From Fagopyrum homotropicum (Eukaryota; Streptophyta; Magnoliopsida; Caryophyllales; Polygonaceae): 64,000 bases of DNA. A program made the translations under genes and the position numbers. Every line of letters begins with the position of its first letter. The stretch's first letter is position 1. Location of the stretch: contig BSWB01000008.1 in NCBI GenBank assembly GCA_033239125.1, positions 16,398,001-16,462,000 on the forward strand, in the 5' to 3' direction. This document shows, one piece after another, positions 46,589-57,479 of the stretch. The notes beneath the pieces are model-generated. The model was not told where the DNA came from. It saw only the letters and a program-made list of their open reading frames with translations, and ran no database searches.

Positions 46589-49500
46589 AGGTGGAAGGCG
46601 AATGTTACTGCTGAGTTTTCTGTGAATTTCGGGTTATCTTCTCATGTCATTAGTAAACGTGGATTTAGATGGTAAGTGTTTGGCAGGTTGCAAACTGTAA
46701 TGGCAGGTATGTGGTAAATTTGTGAAGATCATCTCTGAAAACAATGGGGATATTTTGAACGGCTGGCTTGTGCAGATCTAGAAGCTAGCTTTGTTGACTG
46801 CTTGTTTAATCCAACTGAACTTTTTTGTGTTTTTAGTGTTTCAAGTGGTTTGCTATCCTGAGAAAATACTAGCTTTAAGCCTTTAAGGAGGTAAACAAAG
46901 TGTTTGAAGGAAGCTAAATAAACTAATGAAGTAGTTGCCAAAGTAGGCAGCTGTTGTAGGTGATATCTGACTTGCTGCTTGCTATAGGATCCAAGGGGTG
47001 CTTGGGTTTCAACTTGAAACTAGATCTCCCCCAACACTTGGATTTGTGATCTACAATATAAAACTAAGAGCTTGCTTGGTTTCAGCTTTGAAGAGTTTGT
47101 TTTAGATTTAGATGGGAGTGATTTAAGTGGGTGATGTTGCTGGACGAACGTCAAAATGAAGGTTTTGAAAAAGAGTTTAGGCAGCAAATGAGAAGAATAG
47201 GTTGCATCTAATGAAAATGGCATTTTTGGCTTTCAACTATGGTCGTCTATTTTATCGCAGGACAAGTATTATATGGTTTATAGCCATCGTAGCTATTCTA
47301 TTAGCATGTATATTATCACAATAAAAATGATGAAGGATACTTTATATATTTCTGATTAAAAATAGCTCCATCTTTTCAAAGCATCAAGTTTATAGAGGAA
47401 ACAACATAGAGTTTTTCCTCTTAGTGTTCTTAAGCTTTGAATTTTTTTTTATTTTTATCTAATAAGTTTTAAAATTCATTTTGACATCCATATGGTTTTA
47501 TTTGTTTTCTCTTTGTAATTATTTTTAAATATATAATATTAAAACTTATTAAAAAATATAAAAAAGGGTAATTTTGGTAATTAGGCCTTTTTGAAAAACT
47601 ATAGTAATAACTAGGCTTTTTAATGTTTCAATTAAGTAAATATATCCCAACCTTTTGTATTTATTTTCAAAAGAGGTACATTTACTAAACACAAAACTAG
47701 AAAAAGACTAGTAAATCAAATTGTTTAAAAAAATAATAATAATTTAAAACTCATTATGATCTCATTACATTTTAAAATAATAAATTTATAATAAAAGTAA
47801 TTCATAAAATATTTTTTTAATTAAAAAAAGTAAATTAAGGATAATTTATTTTTAAACTGAAATAAAATTTTCTATTTGTTTCTGATTTAAAATAAAATAT
47901 ATAAAATTAAATTAAAAATAAAGTTTTAAACTTTTATTAAAGAAATTTAAACATATAGTAATTTTTGCGAAGTTAATTTTTCATAGTTTATTTTAATTTA
48001 AAAATAAAAATATTATTTATTTATGTTATAATTTTATTTTTTATAATATACTTTTTCATACTCTTAAAATTAAAAAAATATAATTTTTAAAAAATTTTGA
48101 ATTAATGTAAATTATATAAATTATTTTCAAAAATAAATAAATTTTATGTACTTTTAAATTTCTAGACTCTTAATGAAATTTTAAAATTTGTTTTTAATTT
48201 AATTTTATATATATTTATAAAATTGAAAGTAAAAAGTAAAAAAAATATTTTAATTCAAAAATAAAAATATCTTTTTTCAAAAATACTTTTTCATGAGGTC
48301 ATAATTTGTTTTAAATTTATTTTTTTGATTTTTTTTATTATTTTATAATAAAATTTTAATGTAATATATTAAGAATGTGTATAGAGAGAAACAAATAAAA
48401 CCATGAGAGTATTAAGAGAAATTTTAAAACTTAGCGGATATTAGCAGACAAAGTCTAAACCGTAAGTACACCAAGAGAAACAACTCAATAATTTATTATT
48501 TTATAAAAACCTAACCTTGTAAACTACTCAAAATAATAAAATAGTTGTCAATCCGGATGTAGGCGGATTTCTTCGTAGGGCTACGTAGAAGTCTTAAACT
48601 ATGTGGAACCTTGTAGCCTAAGTTAGTGTCTCTGGAAAGTTTTTAGATTTGTATTAGCTTCGGGTTTGTCTAAGATGATCGAGCTTCAAAACCTTTTGTT
48701 AAAGGAGACGGTCATGACTATTTATAGGGAGGCTACTCATTTGCACCATGCATCAAAATCAACTCCAAAATCTCTATTGTAATGCTACAAGCGTAAAATT
48801 TTTCTCTGGAAATAATACAAACAAGGTTGATCAACAATATTTCCGAGAGTGCCCATTGATATATAGCACAACTAACATTGCCGGCTAGACTACAAGTGTC
48901 AAGATAGAAGACTGCTCTTAACGGTAAAAAAACTCAAGCTTTTACACATCTAAAATCTTGTAATCCAAACCCCAATTAACAAGATTCTCTAACAAAGTTT
49001 CAATCTCCTCAAGATCGTATGCATCCTAAAAACTTCAATTTGTTTCTTATTTGATTTTTTTATTATACTCTATTCATAAAGATAGTTTAAGTACATCTCT
49101 CATTCATTCCAAAATTCATTCATTAAATTTGTTTATTAATTATAAATAGAAAAATAAACCAACATAATACCAACTATCAACATTCAACCAAAAATAAAAC
49201 CAAATTTGAAAATTAATAGGAGCGATACAAACTATCATCGTTATTACCAAAATAATGTAATACGTTTTCGGCTAAATACTAACTCCGACGATGATGTCAC
49301 AATCGTAATCTAACATGTCATCAAAAAATAAAGGAAAATTTTGGTAACTAGGCCTTTTTGAGAAACTAGAGTAGTAACTAGGCTTTTTAATTTTTCAATT
49401 AAGTAAATATACCCCAACCTTTTGTATTTATTTTCAAACTCTACACACTCTTCTCTCAAGGGGTACATTTACTAAACACAAAACTAGAAAAAGCTTACTA

Positions 49501-49960
49501 AACCAAATTGTTTCAAAAAAAATAATTATGTGATATGGATTTTTATAATCATGTTAGTAACATTTAATATGTTAAAACCTAAGTTAATTTTTTTCAAAAT
49601 AATATAAATATTTTTTTATAAAAAATTTTAATTTTTTTAAAAAATAAACTTTGTGAAAATGTTTTGTATTTTTTTAAAAGATCTTCTTCTTGTGAATTTT
49701 TTTTAATTTATATATATTTTAACTAATTTTTAATTTAAAAAACGAGTTTTTTAAACTATCTTTTTATATTAAAAGTTTAGTTAAAATATATACAAAATTA
49801 AAAAAAAACTCCCCAAAAAGGTTTTTAAAAATTCACAAGAAAATGATTTATTTAAAAAAAAATATTTTACCAATTTTTTTTCTTTTAAAAAAATATTATT
49901 TACAAAAAAAAATTGGAAAACTTTTTTTTTTGAAGAAAATATAGTTACAAAATTATAATT
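46589..49960. other. HD2 3' region and AT-rich intergenic DNA
   Basis: The HD2 3' untranslated region begins at 46589; no clear poly(A) signal can be assigned. 47300-48400 is very AT-rich. A ~180-bp repeat (TAACTAGGC, CAATTAAGTAAATATA, CCAACCTTTTGTATTTATTTTC, CACAAAACTAGAAAAAG) occurs at about 47570-47740 and 49335-49525. 48440-49060 contains a reverse-strand TATA-like CTATAAATAGT and could be an old reverse LTR; that is weak. 49139-49327 is one arm of an inverted repeat whose partner is 57590-57780. Confidence 0.55.
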
Positions 49961-50602
49961 TGTAACATCCAGAATTTTTATTCCGGATTGTTAGCGAGTT
50001 ACCGACCTTCCCGCAGGCACGAGAAGCTGAGTAACGAATTTTACATCTTTCCGCGCCGATCTTTCGTTATTCCCTCTTTTCCGCTTTGACTCCTCGTTCT
50101 CTCTTTTGAGAGATGACCCTCGTTGGCATGTGACCTTTGTTTCCCTTGAGTGGAGCCCACTCTTCTTCCTCCCTTCTTCATTCTCATGTGTTTCTCTCTC
50201 TTTTCTTCTTCCTTCCCTTCTCTTGTTGTCTTCTCCCATGGTGATGCTCCTTCACCTCCTTCCTCTTGTGTGAGCTGCTTTTTCTGGAGATAGAATGGGA
50301 CAGAAGGTTTCAAGCTGCAGTAGGTATGGTCCATTTCTCCTTCCTCCTCCATCTTCTTCTTCTTCTTCTTCTTCTTCTTCTTCTTCTTCTTCTTCTTCTT
50401 CCATGGTGGAAGCCATGAATACTTATTCTTCTTTTTTGGCTTGCATGTGAGTGGGATCAAGTTTAGATTGATTGTGAGTGTGGATCCAAGTGGGAGATCC
50501 TCTGGAGCCAAGCAAGGAAGATGGGAGGCCATTGCATAACAAGGAACCATCGAAGAAGTTGTTCGGGATTGTTCACTAGAGTTCGACCGCACCCGCGGCT
50601 GG

Positions 50603-52337
50603 TGATAGCATGAATTATAGTCTATATTTCGGGGTTTGTTTGGATGTTTTACCTTCAATAATCTGCATGTTTGTATGTATAATATGTGATTATATTACCA
50701 TTTCATCTACCTTTGAGGGAATCGAGGTCTACACCTAGTTTTGTTGTAATCGTAGGTAAATGGCACGTTTTGCATAAAAAAGGAGCAAAAGGAGCTATGG
50801 AGTCATTGGAGCTACATTCAGGAACATAAGGAAACATCCAGGAAGCATAGCTATGGATTAGAGATTCACTTTGGACCAGATTTGAGAGATTTCACATTCA
50901 GTTGTGACTCACCTCGGTTGACTACAAATTCACCTCGACCGAGGTGATCCAGAGAAGTCGACTCGACCGAGGCGAACACCTGGGACGCGGCGAGAATATT
51001 TTATTCTTGGCTGAGATCTTTTATCTTTGGAAAAAGATTTTATATTTTTGGGCTTGGCTCCTGGAAGGAAGAAGATATACTAGATCATATATTTTACCTA
51101 TTTTTATGGGATGAGATCTTTCTAAGATATCTTATCTTTGGAGAGTAATTTTCCTATAAAAAGGGTCGGATTTCCCACAAATCCGACATCCGCTATCACC
51201 TCACTTACACCTAATACACCGCAGCAGCCATACTCCAGTTGGGAGATTTGAAGAACCTTTTTGAAGGTTGAAGGAAGAAAGTCTATAGCTTTTATAGCTT
51301 TTTGAAGGGTTTTTGTAAGATCATCTTAGATTCCTTTCTTTGTCATTGTCTTGTTGGATTTCTATCTAAGGAACGTTTGTTGTTTTGATAATTGATTCAG
51401 TTATTGAAGCCTTTCTCTTAAGGTTTTCATGTTCAATTATTCTCTTTCTTTCCATATACTTGATTAATACTTTCATGATGATGAGTGGCTAATCTCTTTG
51501 TGTGATTCTAGGGTGATTGGCTGAAGGTTGTGGAAAAAACAATGATAGAATGATCTTAATCACAGTAGGACCCTGAAAGTTCAAGTCTTTACCTTAACCC
51601 TAAGCATCTCGTTTAGTCGATGAACATCTCGGCCGGGGTGGAATTCGTCTGACCGAGGTGACTTATCTGATCCGAAACTGAGAGTTAAGTGTTAGAGTTT
51701 GCCAAATCCTATTCTTATTACACCTTACCTGGTTCAATGCAAGCCTAGGATGAGACTTACCCGGTAATTCCTTTGTTTGTTTACCAAAGATCATAAGTGT
51801 AGGTAATAAAGGTTTATCCTTTATTGGGGTTTGAGTGTGCTTTCATCCCATCTTTGTGAGTTAGCCTGAGACTTACCCGGTAAAGGTTGATTCTATTCCC
51901 TTAGATGGTGTGTTAGTTTGAGGTTATAGTTCTTTATCTTGATTCCTTGAGACTTACCCGGTGATAGGAGTTACGGTTTGGGATTAGTGAGTAGTGAGAC
52001 TTACCCGGTGATCTATTTCACTTTAGTAACACCTTCCCTATGCAAAAATCTCAGCTTTGTCCACTTATCTTTAGATCTTGAGTTGGAATCACAACTAGAT
52101 GCTTTAATCCCTAGAATTGCATATTTCCTTTATTGACTTTTACCATCTTTGATTGTTTTAATTGCTTTGTGGTTAGTAATTGCTAAAGCTTACCGTTATC
52201 GACTTTGTTTCACTGAGTCCCTGTGATCGACCCCTGGAATTCCTTGCTTTTTACTACGATTGACCCGTACACTGCGGGTTCGCATCCTTATTTTAAGCTT
52301 ACATCTAGGGTTATAAATTTAAAGCTTGCACTGAACA
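50603..52337 (+). repeat. 5' LTR of Athila-B2
   Basis: TGATAGCATG to CTGAACA; it aligns with the B1 LTR at 16001-17728. TATA-like CTATAAAAAGG at 51154-51164. The family word CTCGACCGAGG lies at 50934-50975, upstream of it. Four copies of GAGACTTACCCGGT lie at 51752, 51868, 51949 and 51996. The end has lost about 13 bp relative to the 3' LTR. Confidence 0.9.
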
Positions 52338-52343
52338 AGTTTT

Positions 52344-52361
52344 TGGCGCCGTTGCCGGGGA
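52344..52361 (+). promoter_or_regulatory. primer-binding site complementary to tRNA-Asp
   Basis: TGGCGCCGTTGCCGGGGA, six bases after the 5' LTR, is complementary to the 3' end of plant tRNA-Asp, the usual primer of Athila/Tat elements. Confidence 0.9.
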
Positions 52362-52431
52362 CTTGGTCTAGACCGAACCGGTTACGGTTTGCTTTTGGGG
52401 CACTTGCCCCCGTGTCTACTAACCACTCTAC

Positions 52432-54470
52432 TTGAGTGACTTTTGCAGGTTCTTTCTTAGGTTTATGCGAATAATCCGCACTGGGAAGGAAATCGTTCCT
52501 TACGATCCCGAACCAGAAAAGACATACAAACGACGCTTAAGAGAAGCGAAGATGGCCGACCAAGACAATCGCGATCTTGAGGCCGAGTTGAAAGAGGCGC
52601 TAGAACAGCTACGCCTCAGCAGGGAAGAACTAAGGCAAGAGAAAGAAGAAGCTCGCACCAGGACTGAAGCAATCGAAGCAGATATGGCTGCATTACGAGA
52701 CCAATATCTACTTCGACCGAGGGAAGACCCAGTTCCCGATGCTGGACCGATGTAGGTCCCAGTCGCAGACCCTCGACCGAGGCAGGTCCCAGTACCTAAC
52801 GCCCCGGCCGAGGTACTTCCACCTCGGATGCTAGTCCGAGGCGCTCTTTTTGCAGGAATCCCACAAACCCTAGGTCAAAGGATGGACCCCAATCAACAAC
52901 TGAGGCGTCCAGGAGTTAACCTAGGAGATCCAGTGGACCATGACTACGAACTTCGACCGCAAGTTCTGTCCATGATTCGCCAATGCCAGTTCGGAGGGCT
53001 AGAGAAGGAATCCCCACATCAACATCTTCAAAACTATGAGATCTTGATGGAGACCTTGAGACCCTCAAGGATTGAAAACAACAACTACAAGCTAAGACCT
53101 TTTTACTTTTCTTTAAAAGATAGAGCTCTTACTTGATATCAATCTCTTCCTCCAAGAAAAATTAGCACTTGGGAGGAGATGACTACGGAATTCTTGACTA
53201 AATTCTTTCCCCCCTCTAAGACCGATGAAATGAGAGGGAAGATTAATGCATTCATTATGAAGGACAAGGAGAGCTTGTCCAAGTCATGGGAAAGGTTTAA
53301 AGACATTCTTTTGGATTGCCCACATCATGGGATTCCAAAGATAGAGTTGTTGGAGATATACTTCAAGGGACTGGACGGAAGCACACAGTTCAACCTCCAA
53401 CTACTCTCCGCCGGTACATTTATGGACATGGCGATTGACGAAGCTTGGGACTTTATCGAGAAGCAAGCTTTGCATATGGAGAAATATACCCATCAAGGAG
53501 CTGAAGGAGGAGTTAAAAGAGTTAACTTCTAATATACTCAGCCTAACAACAATCAACTCACGTCTTTGAAGAATGACGTGAAGCAATTGAAGGAACTCTT
53601 GGTTGCTCAAACCAAGAAGGAAGATCAAGGACAAAGGAACAACAACAATGGATACCGTAACAACAACAACGGTTCCCGGAATAACAACTACAACAACAAC
53701 AATAGAGGATCCAATAGCAACAATTGGAGGGCGAACAACCAAAATTCTGGTAACAATCATTCTAACTCCAATTCTAACGATTCCTCTAATCCTTTCCTCT
53801 CTTCCCCTTCTTCTTCTTCTACTCCATTAAAGAGTCAGGGGCAAGGATCAAGTTCGTCCCAGCCGGAAAAGAAAGACGCAGTGCTGGAGGCCATCTTGAT
53901 CAAGCTTAGTGCTATGGAGACTTCTATGACTTCATTTTCGAAGGCCCAAAAGGCCTTTGAACAACAACTTGCTAGTAGGGCGAATGAAGCGCCAAGAGAT
54001 CCAGGGAAGCTTCCAGCAAGGACGGAAAGCAACCCTAAGGGCCAGATTATGGCCATAACTACGAGGAGTGGACTGAAAACTGTAGATCCAGTGCCTCGGT
54101 TGGTGCCAGTACCGACGAAGACCACCTCGGTCCAGGTGCAGTCGAAGAACACTTCGGCCGAGATGCCAACCGAGGTGGAGCCACAAAAAGCGGAGGGGAA
54201 AACTGAAGTTTATGTCCCACCTCCTGCATACAAACCACCACTTCCATTCCCCCAGTCAAGGGCTAGAGCACATCTAGACAAGCACTTTGGTAAGTTCCTT
54301 GACTTGATGAATAAACTGCATATTAACATTCCTTTCCTTGATTCTATTCTAGGGATGCCCGCCTATGGGAAGTTCTTGAAAGAACTCTTATCAAGGAAGA
54401 GGAAGCTAGATGATTTTGGTGAAGTAAGGATGACATCTAAATCCTCGGAGCTTACCAAAGTGCTTGTCTA
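52432..54470 (+). pseudogene. gag: gag of Athila-B2
   Basis: One frame broken by TAG 52753-52755, TGA 53134-53136 and TAA 53530-53532. The first part has a charged coiled-coil-like helix (about 52550-52690). The retrotransposon gag domain lies at about 53000-53460 (YKLRPFYFSLKDRALT, then WEEMTTEFLTKFFPPSK, RFKDILLDCPHHGIP). An Asn-rich tract follows at about 53637-53790, where many gag proteins carry a zinc knuckle. The last part (KFLKELLSRKRKL) normally precedes the protease. The sequence then runs into the truncated 3' LTR at 54471, so the natural end is lost. The start at 52432 is the first codon of the open stretch; an ATG at 52465 is an alternative. Confidence 0.85.
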
Positions 54471-55873
54471 CTCGACCGAGGCGATCCAGAGAAGTCGACT
54501 CGACCGAGGCGAACACCTGGGACGCGGCGAGAATATTTTATTCTTGGCTGAGATCTTTTATCTTTGGAAAGAGATCTTATATTTTTGGGCTTGGCTCCTG
54601 GAAAGAAGAAGATTTACTAGATCATATATTTTACCTATTTTTATGGGAAGAGATCTTTCTAAGATATCTTATCTTTGGAGAGTAATTTTCCTATAAAAAG
54701 GGTCGGATTTCCCACAAATCCGACATCCGCTATCACCTCACTTACACCTAATACACCGCAGCGGCCATACTCCAGTTGGGAGATTTGAAGAACCTTTTTG
54801 AAGGTTGAAGGAAGAAAGTCTATAGCTTTTATAGCTTTTTGAAGGGTTTTTGTAAGATCATCTTAGATTCCCTTCTTTGTCATTGTCTTGTTGGATTTCT
54901 ATCCAAGGAACGCTTGTTGTTTTGATAATTGATTCAGTTATTGAAGCCTTTCTCTTAAGGTTTTCTTGTTCAATTATTCTCTTTCTTTAATACTTTCATG
55001 ATGATGAGTGGCTAATCTCTTTGTGTGATTCTAGGGTGATTGGCTGAAGGTTGTGGGAAAAACAATGATAGAATGATCTTAATCACAGTAGGACCCTGAA
55101 AGTTCGAGTCTTTACCTTAACCCTAAGCATCTCGTTCAGTCGATGAACATCTCGGCCGGGGTGGAATTCGTCTGACCGAGGTGACTTATCTGATCCGAAA
55201 CTGAGAGTTAAGTGTTAGAGTTTGCCAAATCCTATTCTTATTACACCTTACCTGGTTCAATGCAAGCCTAGGATGAGACTTACCCGGTAATTCCTTTGTT
55301 TGTTTACCAAAGATCATAAGTGTAGGTAATAAAGGTTTATCCTTTATTGGGGTTTGAGTGTGCTTTCATCCCATCTTTGTGAGTTAGCCTGAGACTTACC
55401 CGGTAAAGGTTGATTCTATTCCCTTAGATGGTGTGTTAGTTTGAGGTTATAGTTCTTTATCTTGATTCCTTGAGACTTACCCGGTGATAGGAGTTACGGT
55501 TTGGGATTAGTGAGTAGTGAGACTTACCCGGTGATCTATTTCACTTTAGTAACACCTTCCCTATGCAAAAATCTCAGCTTTGTCCACTTATCTTTAGATC
55601 TTGAGTTGGAATCACAACTAGATGCTTTAATCCCTAGAATTGCATATTTCCTTTATTGACTTTTACCATCTTTGATTGTTTTAATTGCTTTGTGGTTAGT
55701 AATTGCTAAAGCTTACTGTTATCGACTTTGTTTCACTAAGTCCTTGTGATCGACCCCTGGAATTCCTTGCTTTTTACTACGATTGACCCGTACGCTGCTT
55801 GTTCGCATCCTTGTTTTAAGCTTACATCTAGGGTTATAAATTTAAAGCTTGCACACACCGTTTGGAGCGAACA
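54471..55873 (+). repeat. 3' LTR of Athila-B2, 5'-truncated
   Basis: Aligns with 50934-52337 and lacks the first 331 bp of the LTR. The junction falls exactly at CTCGACCGAGG, the family word, which also occurs in gag, so deletion between two copies of the word is likely. It ends GGAGCGAACA before the target duplication. Confidence 0.9.
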
Positions 55874-57479
55874 GCTGGACAACGCTGCGGGGGAGGCCTC
55901 TACATCACAGCCGCAGGGGCGGCGTCCAACACCCCTGGCCGCAGAGGAGACGATCCAGCGCCGTTGGGGGCAGCCACCTTGGCCGCAGGGGCGGCCACCT
56001 AGGTCGCAGGTGCGCCTTTGGGCAACCTCGAGCTATTTTCTTTGCTCTTCTTCGCGGTTGCGCCCCCTTGCTCCGCGACTGCGTCCGTACACCAGTGAGT
56101 GCCCTACTTCTTGATCTCGTGAGCCTTTTCCTACCATCATTATTCCTAGATGTAGCATCATGCTAGGATGGCTTAGGTTGAACTTGTGGAATGCCAAGTA
56201 GTGACTTGTATCCTAGGTGAGTGTTCGAGGGTCTTGATATGTTCTAAGTGTTGATGTATGTATGATCTTGAGTTGGTTCTTAGGATGAGAGTTGGTTGTT
56301 CCTTGTGAGGCTTGTGAGGTTGAGATTATAAGTTTATAGTTGTGAGGTTGTGGGCTAGGATATGCGTATCCTAGAATAGAGTGGTTACCGTTGAGTTGTT
56401 GAGACTAGGTATGTTTACCCTAGTATGTGTTATGGGTTTTGATGGTGAGATCATAAGGTCTAGAAGTCTAATGACTTCTAGCTCGTGTTGAGTGTGATGT
56501 GAGCATGAGGGATTCTAGGATGCGGTCCTAGAATGTGAGTCAAATGATCTCGCGTAGATCATTTGTGTAGAAGTCTTAGACTTCTTGAGTTGCGAGTTGT
56601 TGATATAGTTATCTTCTTGTGAGCAGGTTGTGGACTCCTTCCCAAGGGAAGCGAGAGTATTGTGAGTTGAGTGTGGCACTGAGGTAAGTCTCCGGACTTA
56701 CTTATCTCATATTCTATGTATTAGATTCGTTGCGTGTTTGGTGGTATGTGCTTTATTGCTTTTGTTATAACAATTAAACATGTAATAGGACCACCGACCC
56801 TTATATTATTTTGGCCAAAGTGTATGATAACGGGCGGTGACATCACTGCCTAGCTCTTGCGAGAGGTAGGAGGTTCTCGACGACTAGCCCGGGCAGGTAG
56901 ACGGTCGGATGCATCAGTATCATTCCTTGCCGGTAAGTGGGGACCAAGGCGAGTTTCGGAAAATTCTCGTGTCACAAAAGAAGTTGAATTAGAACGGGAT
57001 ATGACTTAATAATAAAAAGATGATAAACCGGTTTTGTGTGCTTATGATGATTTACTTGTGTTTGTGCCTTTTACCTTAATTCTAATGCCTTGAATATTAG
57101 CTAACGGTGTTATACCGATGTTGTAGTTTGTCTTGCAGGTTAGGAATGCGACCGAGAGATCCGGAAGAGTGGGTAGTCGGGGTCCGTACATTTTAGGAGG
57201 GGTTTTCGGTTGGAGTTGGGTTGTGTATTGTTCTTCGGTTATTGTGTTTTGTATACCGCGTGTATGGCGTTTGATTTTTGGGTTGTATCTCGACTAAAGT
57301 CTTTTGTTGTATGCTTTATGTTTTCTTTACATTGCATAAAAATGTATTTCGGTTTTGGCCTTTATTTGTGTCTTGTTGTAAGATCCGGTGAAATTGTTGT
57401 CGGGCTAAGGGTCGGGACCCATTGTGAGGTCTCCCCCCGTAGCATCCCGAGTCCCGCAGAATCGGGGTGTTACATAATT

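Larger units (their letters stand above)
50603..55873 (+). mobile_element. Athila-B2: gag-only deletion derivative
   Basis: 5' LTR 50603-52337, primer-binding site, gag, then a 3' LTR remnant 54471-55873. Perfect target duplication GCTGG (50598-50602 and 55874-55878). Protease, reverse transcriptase, RNase H, integrase, the env-like ORF and the first 331 bp of the 3' LTR are gone in one deletion. The two LTRs are very similar by eye, with scattered substitutions and one deletion of about 14 bp. Confidence 0.92.
49961..57474 (+). mobile_element. Tekay-D solo LTR, split by Athila-B2
   Basis: Starts TGTAACATCC and ends GGTGTTACA, with a perfect target duplication TAATT (49956-49960 and 57475-57479). 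Removing Athila-B2 (50603-55873) and one copy of its GCTGG duplication leaves an LTR of about 2.24 kb with no internal genes, hence a solo LTR. Its right part resembles the Tekay-C LTR (GTGTATGATAACGGG, AAAAGAAGTTGAATTA, GGGTCGGGACCCATTGTGAG). GC-rich words such as GCCGCAGGGGCGGC lie around 55910-55995, near the insertion point. A (CTT)n tract lies at 50352-50401. Confidence 0.9.

Noticed and set aside
50041..50658. 205-codon minus-strand ORF with a long poly-Lys run.
   Set aside because: It is the complement of a (CTT)n microsatellite inside the Tekay-D LTR and extends across an insertion boundary.
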